DNA of 64,000 nt from Pullulanibacillus camelliae (GCF_014642655.1 NZ_BMIR01000001.1:173518-237517); one strand, 5' to 3'; counted from the first letter of the stretch, positions 1 to 9,298 are shown. The notes: generated by a model not told the origin, from the letters alone. Translations and numbers: made by a program.

Positions 1-1
1 G

Positions 2-934
2 ATTTATATTACGATCATTGTTGCCATGATCGTGATCCCAATCAAACTCGGCGGATTTAGCCATATGTTTGATGCTGCCAAAGCAGCTTTAGCAACTAAA
101 AATCCACCAGGCTCTCTGATTCTTGGCTCAAATAGCTTTTTTGCCTATGGATCACTCGCCTTGGGATCAGCCCTTGCCTTATTTTTATACCCCCACTCTC
201 TGACCGGGGTCCTAAGCTCGAGTCAGCGCAATACCATTAGAAAAAATGCAGCCATTTTGCCTGCTTATTCCCTTGTACTCGGATTTATAACCCTACTGGG
301 GGCTATGGCTCTTGCCGCTGGTATCAAAGTTCAAAATGGGAATGATGCCATTCCTGAATTATTTTTGAAAATGTTACCCGATTGGTTTAGTGGTTTCGCC
401 TTTGCCGCTATTGCTATTGGAGCTCTAGTTCCTGCGGCAATTATGTCTATTGCTTCAGCCAATCTTTTTTCGCGAAATATCTATAAAGAATATATTAATC
501 CACAATGCACACCGGAACAAGAATCTAAAATCGCCAAACTCATTTCACTTATCGTCAAGGTTGGAGCACTCGTCTTTATCCTGTTCTTCCCAAAGACCTA
601 TGCAATTAACCTTCAATTACTAGGGGGAATCTGGATTCTGCAAACCTTCCCTGCTATTATTGTTGGACTTTATACAAACTGGTTTAATAAATGGGCTCTT
701 GTCATCGGTTGGTTTGTCGGAATGGCCACAGGAACATGGATGGCTTTCTCGCAACACATGGCCTCCACCTATCCCCTGCATCTCTTCGGGGCCATTATTC
801 CTGGGTACGCTGCAATATACGCAGTGATTCTTAACTTTATCGTCACTGTCGTGCTTACCTTCATCTTTCGGGCACTTGGCCTGGCAAACGGAAAGGATCA
901 AACAACAGAATCCGATTATCGCACCGCTTCATAA
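2..934 (+). CDS. Sodium:solute symporter, monocarboxylate-permease type (5' end outside window)
   Basis: C-terminal part (about 310 residues) of a sodium:solute symporter (SSS family), which imports a small organic solute with Na+ across the cytoplasmic membrane. The frame is open back to base 2, so the gene starts outside the window; the ATG at 26 is internal. Hydrophobic segments alternate with short loops. The SSS-like stretch with LTGVLSSSQR, then IGALVPAAIMSIASANLFSRN, matches the region seen in MctP/YodF-type monocarboxylate or urea/proline-like members. The C terminus is short and hydrophilic. A hairpin at 950-982 follows the stop and is shared with the convergent Na/Pi gene. The substrate cannot be told from this part; monocarboxylate is my best family-level guess. 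Confidence 0.85.
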   Translation: MYITIIVAMIVIPIKLGGFSHMFDAAKAALATKNPPGSLILGSNSFFAYGSLALGSALALFLYPHSLTGVLSSSQRNTIRKNAAILPAYSLVLGFITLLGAMALAAGIKVQNGNDAIPELFLKMLPDWFSGFAFAAIAIGALVPAAIMSIASANLFSRNIYKEYINPQCTPEQESKIAKLISLIVKVGALVFILFFPKTYAINLQLLGGIWILQTFPAIIVGLYTNWFNKWALVIGWFVGMATGTWMAFSQHMASTYPLHLFGAIIPGYAAIYAVILNFIVTVVLTFIFRALGLANGKDQTTESDYRTAS

Positions 935-949
935 AGTGCACATTAAAAT

Positions 950-982
950 GGAGACTCCTAAAATAAGATTTAGGAAGTCTCC
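950..982. terminator. Hairpin between convergent genes
   Basis: Arms GGAGACTCCTAAA and TTTAGGAAGTCTCC pair with one bulged base. It lies 16 bases after the symporter stop and 16 bases before the end of the Na/Pi cotransporter gene, so it probably ends both transcripts. The T-tracts are short on both sides. Confidence 0.6.
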
Positions 983-997
983 CTATATCCTCATCTC

Positions 998-2590
998 TTA
1001 AATCAGCCCCAATACTGTCCGCGAAACATTTAAAGCATGCTGGTAAATACTTAAGAGCTGATTGATCAAATCCAAATAGATCGCACTGATCGCTGGATTA
1101 TATTCATTTTTATCAATCAGGCGATTAAAATGATTAAACTTGAGATCCATTTCAAATTGCGAAACAATCGGTTCCGACTGAATATTTTTCATAGCGATCG
1201 CTGTATCCTGTCGCTCTAAGGCCTGAATGGACTTTTCCAGCGCCTCTTCGATATACTCTATAAAAGTCTCTAAGATCTGATAATCTTGGTGAGGCATCTC
1301 AATATTTTGCAGCCGAGACTTCTGTATTAGATTGAGGCATTGCATCACATTATCGCCAATACTCTCGATATCATTGAGCACATAAAGTAATTGAACCTCT
1401 TTATCTGATTGTGTGTCCGTTAAATCCTGCTGTCCTAACTTCAGTAAATACTTTTGAATCATTCGGTAAGAATCATCAACAGTTTGCTCAGTCTGTTGAA
1501 TAGGTTCAAATTCCTTTGGGTCCTCTAAATAATAAGGCAAGCGAACAATCATGCGGTCTTTGACCTCATAAGCTAATTGCAGAATTTCAATTTTTGTTTT
1601 TAATAAGGCCTCATCTGGCACAGATAAAAGCGTGTCATTTAACCGCTTCGCTATTTCTGATTGTTTTCCTGGGAACACCTTATGGATCATTCGAGTAAAG
1701 CTTGGTAAAAAGGGTAAAAACAATAAAGCAATCCCCATGTTTAACGCTGTATGAAAATTAGCCACTTGCCGTTCTAGTTGTCCAGGTAGCCAATAGATAC
1801 TCCGTCCAAGCCAAGGCAGCAACGTCAAACAAAGCCCAGCACCAACACATTTAAACAGCATATAGGATAGTGCTACTCGCTTCCCTTCTGTCGAAGCGGA
1901 CAAGCTTGATACAAACACAGGGAGCGTCGCCCCAACATTTGCCCCTAATATTAATGGCAACACCTCGGGCACTCCTAATGTCCCACTGGTCACAAAAGAA
2001 ATCCCAATCATGATCATTGCTGCACTATTGTGAAGAACAGCGGTACACAGAGCGGAAATAACCACAAATAACAGAGGGTGACTTGAAAGAACAGTGATGA
2101 GATGAAGAAAACCTCGCAGCTTACCTAAAGGAACCAGGGATGAAGTGATCAGTTCGATCCCCAATAAAACAAAACCAAAACCAATCAAAACTTGTCCGAT
2201 GGTCTTAAGACGTGAGCCTTTTATGAAGAGAAATAAAATAACGCCACAAAAAATAAAGAGCGCAGAAAATCTAGAAATATTAAATGTGAGAATTTGCACG
2301 ATAACTGTCGTTCCAATCCCTGAACCTAATATAACCCCTAATGCCTGGGCAAGGGAAAGCACCGAGCTATCCACAAGACCAACGACAATGATAGACGTCA
2401 CGGTACTGCTTTGCATAAGACATGTCATAATAAAGCCGCTCATTAACCCTTTAAGACGCGTATTCGTAAACGTTGACATATAATGGCGCAGTTTTGTGAT
2501 GGCTAGTCGCTGTAATCCTTTACTTAATAAGTGAGCTCCATAGATGAACAGACCCACACCGGTCAAAAAGCTTAATAAGTGATTCAGCAT
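998..2590 (-). CDS. Na/Pi cotransporter family protein with C-terminal PhoU-like domain
   Basis: A 530-residue membrane protein of the NptA/YjbB type that moves phosphate with Na+. Two Na_Pi_cotrans repeats fill about residues 1-300. The first carries the signature QSSTVTSIIVVG, the second the related LHNSAAMIMIG; inverted repeats with a QSS motif are the hallmark of the family. Residues from about 330 to the end are hydrophilic, helical and PhoU-like, as in the long bacterial members. The start codon lies 3 bases after the stop of the upstream phoU-like gene, with AAAGGA as ribosome binding site, so both are cotranscribed. Transport direction (uptake or efflux) is not shown by sequence; several bacterial homologues export phosphate. 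Confidence 0.9.
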   Translation of the reverse strand: MLNHLLSFLTGVGLFIYGAHLLSKGLQRLAITKLRHYMSTFTNTRLKGLMSGFIMTCLMQSSTVTSIIVVGLVDSSVLSLAQALGVILGSGIGTTVIVQILTFNISRFSALFIFCGVILFLFIKGSRLKTIGQVLIGFGFVLLGIELITSSLVPLGKLRGFLHLITVLSSHPLLFVVISALCTAVLHNSAAMIMIGISFVTSGTLGVPEVLPLILGANVGATLPVFVSSLSASTEGKRVALSYMLFKCVGAGLCLTLLPWLGRSIYWLPGQLERQVANFHTALNMGIALLFLPFLPSFTRMIHKVFPGKQSEIAKRLNDTLLSVPDEALLKTKIEILQLAYEVKDRMIVRLPYYLEDPKEFEPIQQTEQTVDDSYRMIQKYLLKLGQQDLTDTQSDKEVQLLYVLNDIESIGDNVMQCLNLIQKSRLQNIEMPHQDYQILETFIEYIEEALEKSIQALERQDTAIAMKNIQSEPIVSQFEMDLKFNHFNRLIDKNEYNPAISAIYLDLINQLLSIYQHALNVSRTVLGLI

Positions 2591-2592
2591 AA

Positions 2593-3252
2593 TTACAGAA
2601 TCCTTTCATTCTCCTTTTCAAATGCCATGTAATTTTTATAAAGCTTCCCAGCATTCACAAGGTGATCACCAAACCTCTCTAAAAAACGGCACATCATGAT
2701 AATCTTGGAACCCAATGTTGCATCCAGCTTATTTTCATTCATTGAATGGGTCATGCGCTTATATGTCTCTCGATTCAATCGATTCACATGCTCATCACGC
2801 GTTATTAAGAGCTCTAGGCGCTCGCCATCCTTTGCAAGCATACCAGCCTTTAGATCTTGAACCATCCCGGACTCATGTAAGAAAAACCGCTCAATGACCT
2901 CAGTTGTTTCAGATTCAATGGACGTTATGTTACAAACGGTCATTACATTGGTGAGTTGATCCCCGCATCGCTCCAACTCTCGGATAATCCTTGACATTGT
3001 CATCAACCATTTCAACTCAATCACATCTAAATTTTGTACAGAAATAACATTAAGAATCTGATTTTCAATCTCCTTTTCCTCTGCATCAAGCTTATCCTCC
3101 GTCCACAACATAAAGGCTTGGTTTTCCTTGGAGGGTTCACTCAGATAACTCATGCATTGGGACATTAATGTGTCTAAACGGTCAATCATTCGTAGAACAA
3201 CCTGTTCAATTTGCTTTTTTTGATCAACATAGTAGTTTCTTCTCGTCAGCAT
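2593..3252 (-). CDS. PhoU family protein
   Basis: A 219-residue all-helical protein with two PhoU repeats. Each repeat carries the metal-binding signature: RELERCGDQLTNV near residue 92 and RFLERFGDHLVNA near residue 193, matching ER.GD..xN of PhoU. PhoU proteins sense or restrain phosphate transport. Here the partner is the adjacent Na/Pi cotransporter, which already has its own PhoU-like tail, rather than a Pst ABC system, which is absent. It is the first gene of the two-gene operon, with a GAGGAGCG ribosome binding site before ATG 3252. Family assignment is firm; the regulatory partner is inferred from position. Confidence 0.85.
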   Translation of the reverse strand: MLTRRNYYVDQKKQIEQVVLRMIDRLDTLMSQCMSYLSEPSKENQAFMLWTEDKLDAEEKEIENQILNVISVQNLDVIELKWLMTMSRIIRELERCGDQLTNVMTVCNITSIESETTEVIERFFLHESGMVQDLKAGMLAKDGERLELLITRDEHVNRLNRETYKRMTHSMNENKLDATLGSKIIMMCRFLERFGDHLVNAGKLYKNYMAFEKENERIL

Positions 3253-3435
3253 GATACGCTCCTCTTAACACTTTATGGGCCCTCGATTTATAGTTGTTTC
3301 CCCATCAGAGGAGCCCTGACCATAAATATAATGTCTATTTTATTCAATTCTTTCGGTGTGATGTCTCCTATTTTTTTATTGGAATCCCCTAATATATAAA
3401 AGCTCTTCCCCATCATTTCCTCTCCAGCATAAATG

Positions 3436-3471
3436 AAAGAGACCAATGGGAAATGCCCCCTTGGCCTCTTT
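3436..3471 (-). terminator. Hairpin downstream of the oxidoreductase pair
   Basis: Eleven-base arms AAAGAGACCAA and TTGGCCTCTTT (one G-T pair) lie about 50 bases beyond the end of the second Gfo/Idh/MocA gene. The T-run is short (CTTTCATTT on the minus strand), so termination strength is uncertain. Confidence 0.5.
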
Positions 3472-3518
3472 AAAATGCCTTCATTAAATAGTCCTAAGTT
3501 AAATACTTATTCGCCTGC

Positions 3519-4508
3519 TCAAATCATGACTCTACTGACAGGGACTGTTTGTTTGTCCTGATGGGATTGATAGGCTGCTTTAACCACCTCTAATGTTCTC
3601 AGCCCATCTTCTCCGGTAATTGATGGCATACCTTTCGTTTGGACGCAGCGCACAAAATCATAAATCAGACCTTCATCCATATCATCCCCCCAAGGGATAA
3701 GCTGTACCTTTCCTTCACTGTCATTATAATACTTAGACGATTGTTTATAGGCATCCACAGCTAAGGTCCCTTTAGTTCCGACAAACTCCAGTGTGACATC
3801 TCCCCACATTGGAAAAGTCTTGGGACGTGACCAGCTCGGGTCAATAGTAGCAATGGCACCAGACTCTAAAGCCAGTGACACCATTCCGCAATCCTCTACA
3901 TCAATGTCGTAAAATCGTGTATCAAGCTCCGCATAAACGTCCTTAACTTCGGTTTGTAACACCCAGCGAATAATATCCATGACGTGGACAATATGATCCG
4001 TTGCAGCCCCACCACCTGATAACGATTTGTTAACAAACCAGCCTCCTGGCATTTGTCCATGATTCGTTGCCTTCACAGCTAAGATGTCTCCCAGATCGCC
4101 CGACTGAATCACCGCTCTAGCACGCCTGATACTCGGCGCAAAACGAACGGGAAAAGCAATTTGCAAGATAACCTGATTGCGCTCACACACTTCAATCATT
4201 TCTTTAGCATCTTGCACTTCTGTTGCAATCGGCTTTTCACATAAAATATGCTTACCCGCTTTGGCCGCCTGAATCACTAAATCGTGATGCTTACTATTCT
4301 CAGAGCAAATCACAACCGCCTCAAGATCTAATGCTAAAAATTCAGCTACATCACCATAAAAAAGACTCCTAAAGGTTTTAGAGGCTGCCAATCCTCGCTG
4401 TTGATCATCATCCCATATCGCCACAAGTTCAACATCTGTACGCTGATTTAAGAGTTTGGCATAAGTATAGGCGTGCATATGAGCAAAACTCATCATCCCT
4501 ATTTTCAT
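3519..4508 (-). CDS. Gfo/Idh/MocA family oxidoreductase
   Basis: A 329-residue NAD(P)-dependent sugar or cyclitol dehydrogenase candidate. The N-terminal Rossmann part (about 1-120) has the family EKP motif (CEKPIATE, near residue 91); the C-terminal alpha/beta domain follows. The usual glycine-rich loop is altered: the protein starts with KIGMMSFAHMHAY instead of GxGxxG, seen in some family members and worth noting for cofactor binding. An HIVHVMDIIRW segment gives the usual catalytic-region histidines. Its ATG overlaps the stop of the upstream paralogue by 4 bases (4505-4508), so the two are translationally coupled. The pair suggests paired oxidation and reduction of a sugar derivative; the substrate is unknown. 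Confidence 0.88.
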   Translation of the reverse strand: MKIGMMSFAHMHAYTYAKLLNQRTDVELVAIWDDDQQRGLAASKTFRSLFYGDVAEFLALDLEAVVICSENSKHHDLVIQAAKAGKHILCEKPIATEVQDAKEMIEVCERNQVILQIAFPVRFAPSIRRARAVIQSGDLGDILAVKATNHGQMPGGWFVNKSLSGGGAATDHIVHVMDIIRWVLQTEVKDVYAELDTRFYDIDVEDCGMVSLALESGAIATIDPSWSRPKTFPMWGDVTLEFVGTKGTLAVDAYKQSSKYYNDSEGKVQLIPWGDDMDEGLIYDFVRCVQTKGMPSITGEDGLRTLEVVKAAYQSHQDKQTVPVSRVMI

Positions 4509-5530
4509 CGCACACCACCTCCCATTTTTGAAAGCTCAACCGGTTTTCCAGAAGCTGCCGATGCCAACGCCGCTTGCGCTATTTCTACAGCCTTTAATGC
4601 ATCATCCGCTGTCACAATCGGAGGGTTTCCCGTACGAATACAGTCTGTAAAATGCTTTAATTCTCTTAAGTAAGGACTCTCAGTAAGCGGACTTTCAGGC
4701 ACAGGAACACCGCTTTGCTCTGATTGCCTATCACCAGAGTGGAGCTGCATTGTTAATGGCACACCCTCTTGACTGTCATATGAGAGCATTCCTTTATCAC
4801 CTGTGATTTCATATGACGTGTGAAAACCCGTATGTGCCCAGGTGCCTTCAACATGCGCAATGGTTCCATCCAGCATGCGGAGCGTAACCAATGCATAGTC
4901 CAAATCCTTTTTCCCATCAGAATAGGATGCCTGTCGCGTCATGACACGCTGAACGTCCCCAAATGTCCAGCGCAGCCAATCAAAATCATGAATCATTGAA
5001 TCTAGGATCAAACGGCCGCTTTTATCTTCATCCGCATACCAATTGTTCCATCCATGCGGAAAACTGCCACCTCGTGTTAATCTCACCACACCCGCATTCC
5101 CAATTTTTCCCCTTCTGACTTGTTCAGTTGCTTGCACATATTCCGGAAAAAAACGAACGACTTGAGCAACAAATAACTTAACGCCTTGTGCTTCACATAG
5201 GTTAATCATCTCATGTGCTTCTTGTACATTGAGGCCTAATGGCTTTTCACAAATGACATGTTTGCCAGCTTTAGCTGCTGCTGCCACATATTCCTTATGT
5301 AAATAAGTAGGCAAACAAATGTCAACCACCTCAACATCGGACTGCTCTATGAGTGTACTAAAATCTGAGAAGGCTTGGAGATTATATTGAGAAGCTACCG
5401 TCTGCGCCTTCTCTCTGTCAAGATCTACTACACCTACAAGCTCAGCATCTTCAATGTGCGACCAAGCTTCAGCATGAACACGCCCCATGGTACCTAATCC
5501 CAAAACGGCAGATTTTAATTTTGCACGCAT
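4505..5530 (-). CDS. Gfo/Idh/MocA family oxidoreductase
   Basis: A 341-residue member of the same family as its downstream partner. The dinucleotide loop GLGTMGRVHA is canonical, the EKP motif is CEKPLGLN near residue 95, and the predicted catalytic segment is DSMIHDFDWLRW with Asp and His. Such enzymes oxidise or epimerise sugars and inositols at one hydroxyl with NAD. The start ATG at 5530 has a GGGGCGAG ribosome binding site. It is first in a two-gene operon; upstream lies a repeat-rich spacer rather than a transporter, so context does not reveal the substrate. Confidence 0.9.
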   Translation of the reverse strand: MRAKLKSAVLGLGTMGRVHAEAWSHIEDAELVGVVDLDREKAQTVASQYNLQAFSDFSTLIEQSDVEVVDICLPTYLHKEYVAAAAKAGKHVICEKPLGLNVQEAHEMINLCEAQGVKLFVAQVVRFFPEYVQATEQVRRGKIGNAGVVRLTRGGSFPHGWNNWYADEDKSGRLILDSMIHDFDWLRWTFGDVQRVMTRQASYSDGKKDLDYALVTLRMLDGTIAHVEGTWAHTGFHTSYEITGDKGMLSYDSQEGVPLTMQLHSGDRQSEQSGVPVPESPLTESPYLRELKHFTDCIRTGNPPIVTADDALKAVEIAQAALASAASGKPVELSKMGGGVR

Positions 5531-5794
5531 CGTCTCGCCCCATTTTTTAAAAATTTTTATTTTTCCCTCTTAAAACTATATAATACGAGATCTTCTGCCT
5601 TAGACCCTTTTTTTATTAAAATTTTAGGGATGAGACAAAACGAAAAGAGATCACTCTCATACCGAACGATAAGATTTTAAAAGGAGCCAGGGAAACCAGA
5701 AGCGTAGTCAAAATACGGAGGCTCCTACGGGAATAGCAACGAGGTCTCTGAAAAACGCCTGAAAGCCAAACATGCACCCTCGTCATCCAGCTGA

Positions 5795-5833
5795 TTAGAA
5801 TGGAAACGTGCACGATCCACTCCATTTACACCC
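5795..5833 (-). repeat. Interspersed repeat family B, copy 1
   Basis: On the plus strand the core reads GGAAACGTGCACGATCCAC followed by TCCATTTACACC. The same core occurs near 6808-6840 and, diverged, at 10334-10360. Here it sits next to family A copy 1 (5858-6019), so the two form a composite spacer. It does not encode a recognisable protein. Confidence 0.75.
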
Positions 5834-5857
5834 AAAATTTTATACTCCCTGATCTTT

Positions 5858-6019
5858 TTAGAAAACTTGGCTTGCACCACTTCGCTGGTACTTCTGATGT
5901 GATTTTTGCACATCACACACTTAGGGTGCCCGCAAGCTTTAAAGGCGAAAGTCAAAGTTACATTTATACTCTCTTCCTTTATGAGCGTCAGCGAAATTAT
6001 AAATTCTGATAGTATAAAA
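5858..6019 (-). repeat. Interspersed repeat family A, copy 1
   Basis: About 160 bases, starting TTAGAAAACTTGGCTTGCAC and ending CTGATAGTATAAAA on the plus strand. It is nearly identical to 53526-53689 and 57103-57247, and related to 34211-34418. It begins directly at the U-tract of the terminator at 6024-6066 when read on the minus strand. Internal complementary arms (GATGTG/CACATC; GCTTGC/GCAAGC) suggest an RNA fold. An apparent reading frame through it is an artefact of the repeat. Confidence 0.85.
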
Positions 6020-6023
6020 GTAA

Positions 6024-6066
6024 AACAGCACCATTTCGCTAACAAAGCATAGCGAATGGTGCTGTT
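6024..6066 (-). terminator. Rho-independent terminator of the ydcF-like gene
   Basis: Arms AACAGCACCATTTCGCT and AGCGAATGGTGCTGTT (one base slipped) with a 10-base loop. On the minus strand the hairpin is followed by TTTTACTTTTATAC. It lies about 30 bases after the stop at 6098. Confidence 0.85.
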
Positions 6067-6097
6067 ATTTGAACTCAATTAATCCCTGAAATATCAT

Positions 6098-6685
6098 TTA
6101 AAATATTCCATATAGCACAATATAACCGACCAGCTTAATATATTCACTTATTGTATTTTTCCATCCCGCTTCTGTCGTCCACCACCAAGTGGGATTATAA
6201 TGTGGTGTCTTTGCCCCCTTATAATGTAAAGCAATCCCCGATCCTTTATAAAGCTTCTGAAAGATATAATGGCTTCGTCTCATATGATAGCTTGACGATA
6301 CAACAATCGCTGATTTAAACCCATGCTTTTTCATCATCTTTTCAGTATAGACTGCATTGCCATATGTACTTTGTGCTTTTAATTCCGGGATGATGGCAGA
6401 GCCCGGTACACCATCTGCTTTCAACCAACCCATCTCTAATTCCGCCACCTCTGGTGTTGGATGATCCCGCGCACCACCATTAGAGACCATGACATAAGGT
6501 GCATAACCTTCCTTATATAATGCACTCGCTAGACCCTCTCTCTCGCCTGCCCCCCCACCTAAAACAATGATCACATCTGAATGTACAGGCTTTTCATTTA
6601 TATATAAGAAAGGACCAGCACCAAAAAAGCCAATCACGACCAGCAAAGCCATGAGTAATAAAAGCATACGCTTTATTTTTTTCAT
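6098..6685 (-). CDS. YdcF family protein (DUF218), membrane anchored
   Basis: A 195-residue protein with one N-terminal membrane segment (about residues 5-27) and a DUF218 domain outside or at the membrane. Family motifs: IIVLGGGAGEREG near residue 40, and the conserved stretch STYGNAVYTEKMM leading to SSSYHMRRSHYIFQ. YdcF/SanA/ElyC-like proteins are linked to envelope maintenance; some bind S-adenosylmethionine, and the reaction is not settled. I chose ATG 6685, which places the basic residues just before the membrane helix; an in-frame start at 6790 would add 35 atypical residues. It is a single gene with a clear terminator. Its neighbours offer no functional link. Confidence 0.85.
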   Translation of the reverse strand: MKKIKRMLLLLMALLVVIGFFGAGPFLYINEKPVHSDVIIVLGGGAGEREGLASALYKEGYAPYVMVSNGGARDHPTPEVAELEMGWLKADGVPGSAIIPELKAQSTYGNAVYTEKMMKKHGFKSAIVVSSSYHMRRSHYIFQKLYKGSGIALHYKGAKTPHYNPTWWWTTEAGWKNTISEYIKLVGYIVLYGIF

Positions 6686-6804
6686 AATTTCATTATACCT
6701 TATCACTACCCATGAATAAATTGAAAGTTTAGACTTTATTTTAATCCAAACCGTATCGAACGCAAGCATGGAAACCCCTTCCCTAACCAAGCTCCCAGCT
6801 ATCG

Positions 6805-6842
6805 TGAGTGGAAACGTGCACTCCCCACTCCATTTACACCTT
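6805..6842 (-). repeat. Interspersed repeat family B, copy 2
   Basis: Plus-strand core GTGGAAACGTGCACTCC, then CCACTCCATTTACACC, matching copy 1 except for a local change in the middle. It starts six bases beyond the A/T-flanked terminator hairpin at 6848-6882 (minus-strand reading), the same placement as the other copies. Confidence 0.7.
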
Positions 6843-6847
6843 AATTC

Positions 6848-6882
6848 AAAAAGGGAGCTCTCAAGTGAGAGCCCTCTTTTTA
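6848..6882 (-). terminator. Rho-independent terminator of the amidase gene
   Basis: On the minus strand: A5, then a hairpin with arms GGCTCTC and GAGAGCTCC around ACTT, then TTTTTG. It begins 2 bases after the stop at 6884. A-run plus T-run means it could work on both strands. Confidence 0.8.
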
Positions 6883-6883
6883 A

Positions 6884-7840
6884 TTATTTAAATATCGCAT
6901 TAGGTAGGAAAGCGGAAACCAACCAATTGGGAGCATCGACAATTTCATTAATACGTAAATCTACAGCGACACTGCACAGCATATATGCCTCTCCCGATGT
7001 CAGCCCATACGTTTCAACTAGATGCTCAATCATATAACGGATCGCCTGTTGGGAGGCTTGATATAAATCCTCCCCATGTCCCGTCGTCACATAGTATCCT
7101 CGACTATCTGCCTCTGGTGTAGGGGGTCCTGGTATGGCATAACGCGGTTCTGCAATCGTTTTACCCTTATGCAGCTTAAAACGAAGAGTGATCTCCATTG
7201 ATGCTTCAATCGCCGTCCCGCACACCTCTCCATCACCCTGAGCAGCATGCGTATCTCCTACGGAAAAAAGTGCACCTTCTACCCAAACAGGTAAATAAAG
7301 CTTCGTGCCTGCTGTCAAATGGCGAATATCTAGATTTCCACCATTCTTCCTTGGGGGAACCACGTTGAAATGACCGGGTTCAGGAAGAGCAACACCTATC
7401 GTCCCCGGAAAAGGCTTGATAAATAATTCAATCCCTGGTAGAAATTCAGTTTTATTCTTACCACTTAAATCGTATGTCTTCAATAGAGGCTCTTTAAACT
7501 CATCAGCAAGCAGCCCAAATCCCGGGATAACCCCTGTCCAGCCCCACTCTAATGAGCGAAAATCTAGGATTTCAACTTCCAAAGTATCCCCCGGCTCCGC
7601 TCCCTTTACATAAATCGGCCCTGACACTGGGTTGAGCTTATCAAAGTCAAAATGCATGAGTGCATTAGCCTTCGATTGCTTCGTCAATTGTCCACCTGAA
7701 CATTCAAGAATCTCAAAACCTATCGAATGGCCCGGATCGATTTCAAGAATGGGTTTAAGGTCACGATCCCACCCATAATGCAAGTGGGATTTCATATCAT
7801 GAATCGTATGATGAATATGGGTATGATGATGAATAGACAT
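6884..7840 (-). CDS. Acetamidase/formamidase family protein
   Basis: A 318-residue protein of the FmdA/AmdA family, cytosolic hydrolases that release ammonia from formamide, acetamide or similar small amides. Visible family features are the GWDRDLKPILEIDPG opening, the PGDTLEVEILD segment, the DTHAAQGDGEVCGTAIE motif in the centre (about residues 195-212) and the late SVAVDLRINEIVDAPNW segment. Length fits the family (about 300-320). It follows an APC amino-acid permease in the same direction with a 19-base gap and an AAGGAGAG ribosome binding site, so the permease may import the amide or an amide-bearing amino acid. The exact substrate is not readable. Confidence 0.9.
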   Translation of the reverse strand: MSIHHHTHIHHTIHDMKSHLHYGWDRDLKPILEIDPGHSIGFEILECSGGQLTKQSKANALMHFDFDKLNPVSGPIYVKGAEPGDTLEVEILDFRSLEWGWTGVIPGFGLLADEFKEPLLKTYDLSGKNKTEFLPGIELFIKPFPGTIGVALPEPGHFNVVPPRKNGGNLDIRHLTAGTKLYLPVWVEGALFSVGDTHAAQGDGEVCGTAIEASMEITLRFKLHKGKTIAEPRYAIPGPPTPEADSRGYYVTTGHGEDLYQASQQAIRYMIEHLVETYGLTSGEAYMLCSVAVDLRINEIVDAPNWLVSAFLPNAIFK

Positions 7841-7859
7841 GAGTATCTCTCCTTATTCT

Positions 7860-9212
7860 TCAATCAATTTCTAAGGTTGTCTCTTTTCCTCGCACCGCCA
7901 AAACAATGGCTATAATGACACCAATCGCTAACCAGCTCAGACCCAGAAGCTTGGCCTGTGTCGCCAAACTTAGCCAAACATAGCCAATAATGATAAAACC
8001 GATAAGCGGTAAAATAAAGTGATTCCAATAATCCTTACTTTTATTTTTCAAGATGTAGTGAACAAATACACTGACATGTAAAAATAAGAAGGCGGTTAGC
8101 GCACCAAAGTTAACAAAAGAAGATAAGACTCCTACATTTGAAATAAAGGCTAAACCAACGATAAGCGAGATCACAGCCACAATCACTGTGCTGACATAAG
8201 GCGTTTTATACTTTGGATGAACCTTGGCTAATCCCTTAGGTAACTTGCGGTCCCTTGCCATGCTATAAAGCACCCGAGATATTGCAGCCTGTGCAACTAG
8301 AGCATCGGCAATCCCCCAAGCGATTGCCGTAGCGACGGCAGTCAAATTACCAAGCCAGCCTCCACCCGCGATATCGGCAACCTGATAAAAGGCTGTCCCA
8401 ATATCATCAAAACTATTAAAATCAGGGAAAATCAGAGCCGCAACCCATGTTTGGACCATAAACAACACCCCAACAATAACCAAGGAAGCAATAGTCGCTC
8501 TTCCCACAGATTTGACTCCACCTTTTGTTTCCTCCGATAAAGTCGAAATCGCATCAAAACCTAGAAAGCTTAGAACCGCGATGGATACAGCCCCCATAAC
8601 AAGATGCATGCTGAAATAATCAGGATCGTATAGGGGTTTAAAGGAAAATTCTGCACCATTAATCCCTTTAGCAATCGCAACTATGCCAATGACGATAAAT
8701 AAAGCAAGAACAATTAACTCAAAAATAAGGATGACGATGTTAGCCTTCGCAGTAAATTCGATGCCAAAATAATTAATTATCGTATTAATCAGAATAAACA
8801 CAACGAGCCATATCCAACTTGGCACTCCTGGAATCATTCCTGTCAATGCTTGAGCACTGACTACATAGAGCAGGGCTGGAATTAAAATATAGTCGAGCAA
8901 AATGGACCATCCGGCTACAAAACCAACATATGGATTGATCCCTTTGCCCGCATAGGCATAAACAGACCCTGCTATCGGGAAAGCCTCTGACATTCGTGCA
9001 TAGCTTAATGCAGTGAAGATCATGCCTACCATGCCAATAAGATAGGCAAGGGCGACCATACCCTTTGAGGCCGTAACAACATCACCATAAATACCAAATG
9101 GGGCAATTGGGACCATAAAGATTAGCCCGTAAATTAAGAGGTCCCAAAAAGAGAGACTCCGCTTTAACTCCTGTTTGTAACCTAGTTTTTCTACAGATGA
9201 CGGTTGTGCCAT
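7860..9212 (-). CDS. APC superfamily amino acid permease
   Basis: A 450-residue integral membrane protein with about 12 hydrophobic segments. The first segment carries the APC signature IYGLIFMVPIAPFGIYG, and the family stretch SEAFPIAGSVYAYAGKGINPYVGFVAGW follows. It imports amino acids or amines by proton symport. It heads a two-gene operon with the amidase and has a good promoter (9270-9298), so amide or amine nitrogen scavenging is plausible. It resembles the putrescine/amino-acid branch (YveA, PuuP-like) more than the branched-chain carriers, but I cannot name the substrate. Confidence 0.9.
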   Translation of the reverse strand: MAQPSSVEKLGYKQELKRSLSFWDLLIYGLIFMVPIAPFGIYGDVVTASKGMVALAYLIGMVGMIFTALSYARMSEAFPIAGSVYAYAGKGINPYVGFVAGWSILLDYILIPALLYVVSAQALTGMIPGVPSWIWLVVFILINTIINYFGIEFTAKANIVILIFELIVLALFIVIGIVAIAKGINGAEFSFKPLYDPDYFSMHLVMGAVSIAVLSFLGFDAISTLSEETKGGVKSVGRATIASLVIVGVLFMVQTWVAALIFPDFNSFDDIGTAFYQVADIAGGGWLGNLTAVATAIAWGIADALVAQAAISRVLYSMARDRKLPKGLAKVHPKYKTPYVSTVIVAVISLIVGLAFISNVGVLSSFVNFGALTAFLFLHVSVFVHYILKNKSKDYWNHFILPLIGFIIIGYVWLSLATQAKLLGLSWLAIGVIIAIVLAVRGKETTLEID

Positions 9213-9269
9213 ACAAACAACTCCCTTTCTTCCCCATCATTCAGATTTCTATTATTTTTTAGATAATTA

Positions 9270-9298
9270 ATAGTATTACTAACCTTGCCTCTTGTCAA
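9270..9298 (-). promoter_or_regulatory. SigA-type promoter of the permease-amidase operon
   Basis: On the minus strand TTGACA (9298-9293), a 17-base spacer, and TACTAT (9275-9270). It lies about 60 bases upstream of the permease start at 9212. Confidence 0.7.

Noticed and set aside
5725-6078. Open frame of 117 codons on the minus strand through the spacer
   Set aside because: It is the translation of repeat families A and B. Similar peptide stretches recur in the other A copies, without a ribosome binding site or conserved frame.
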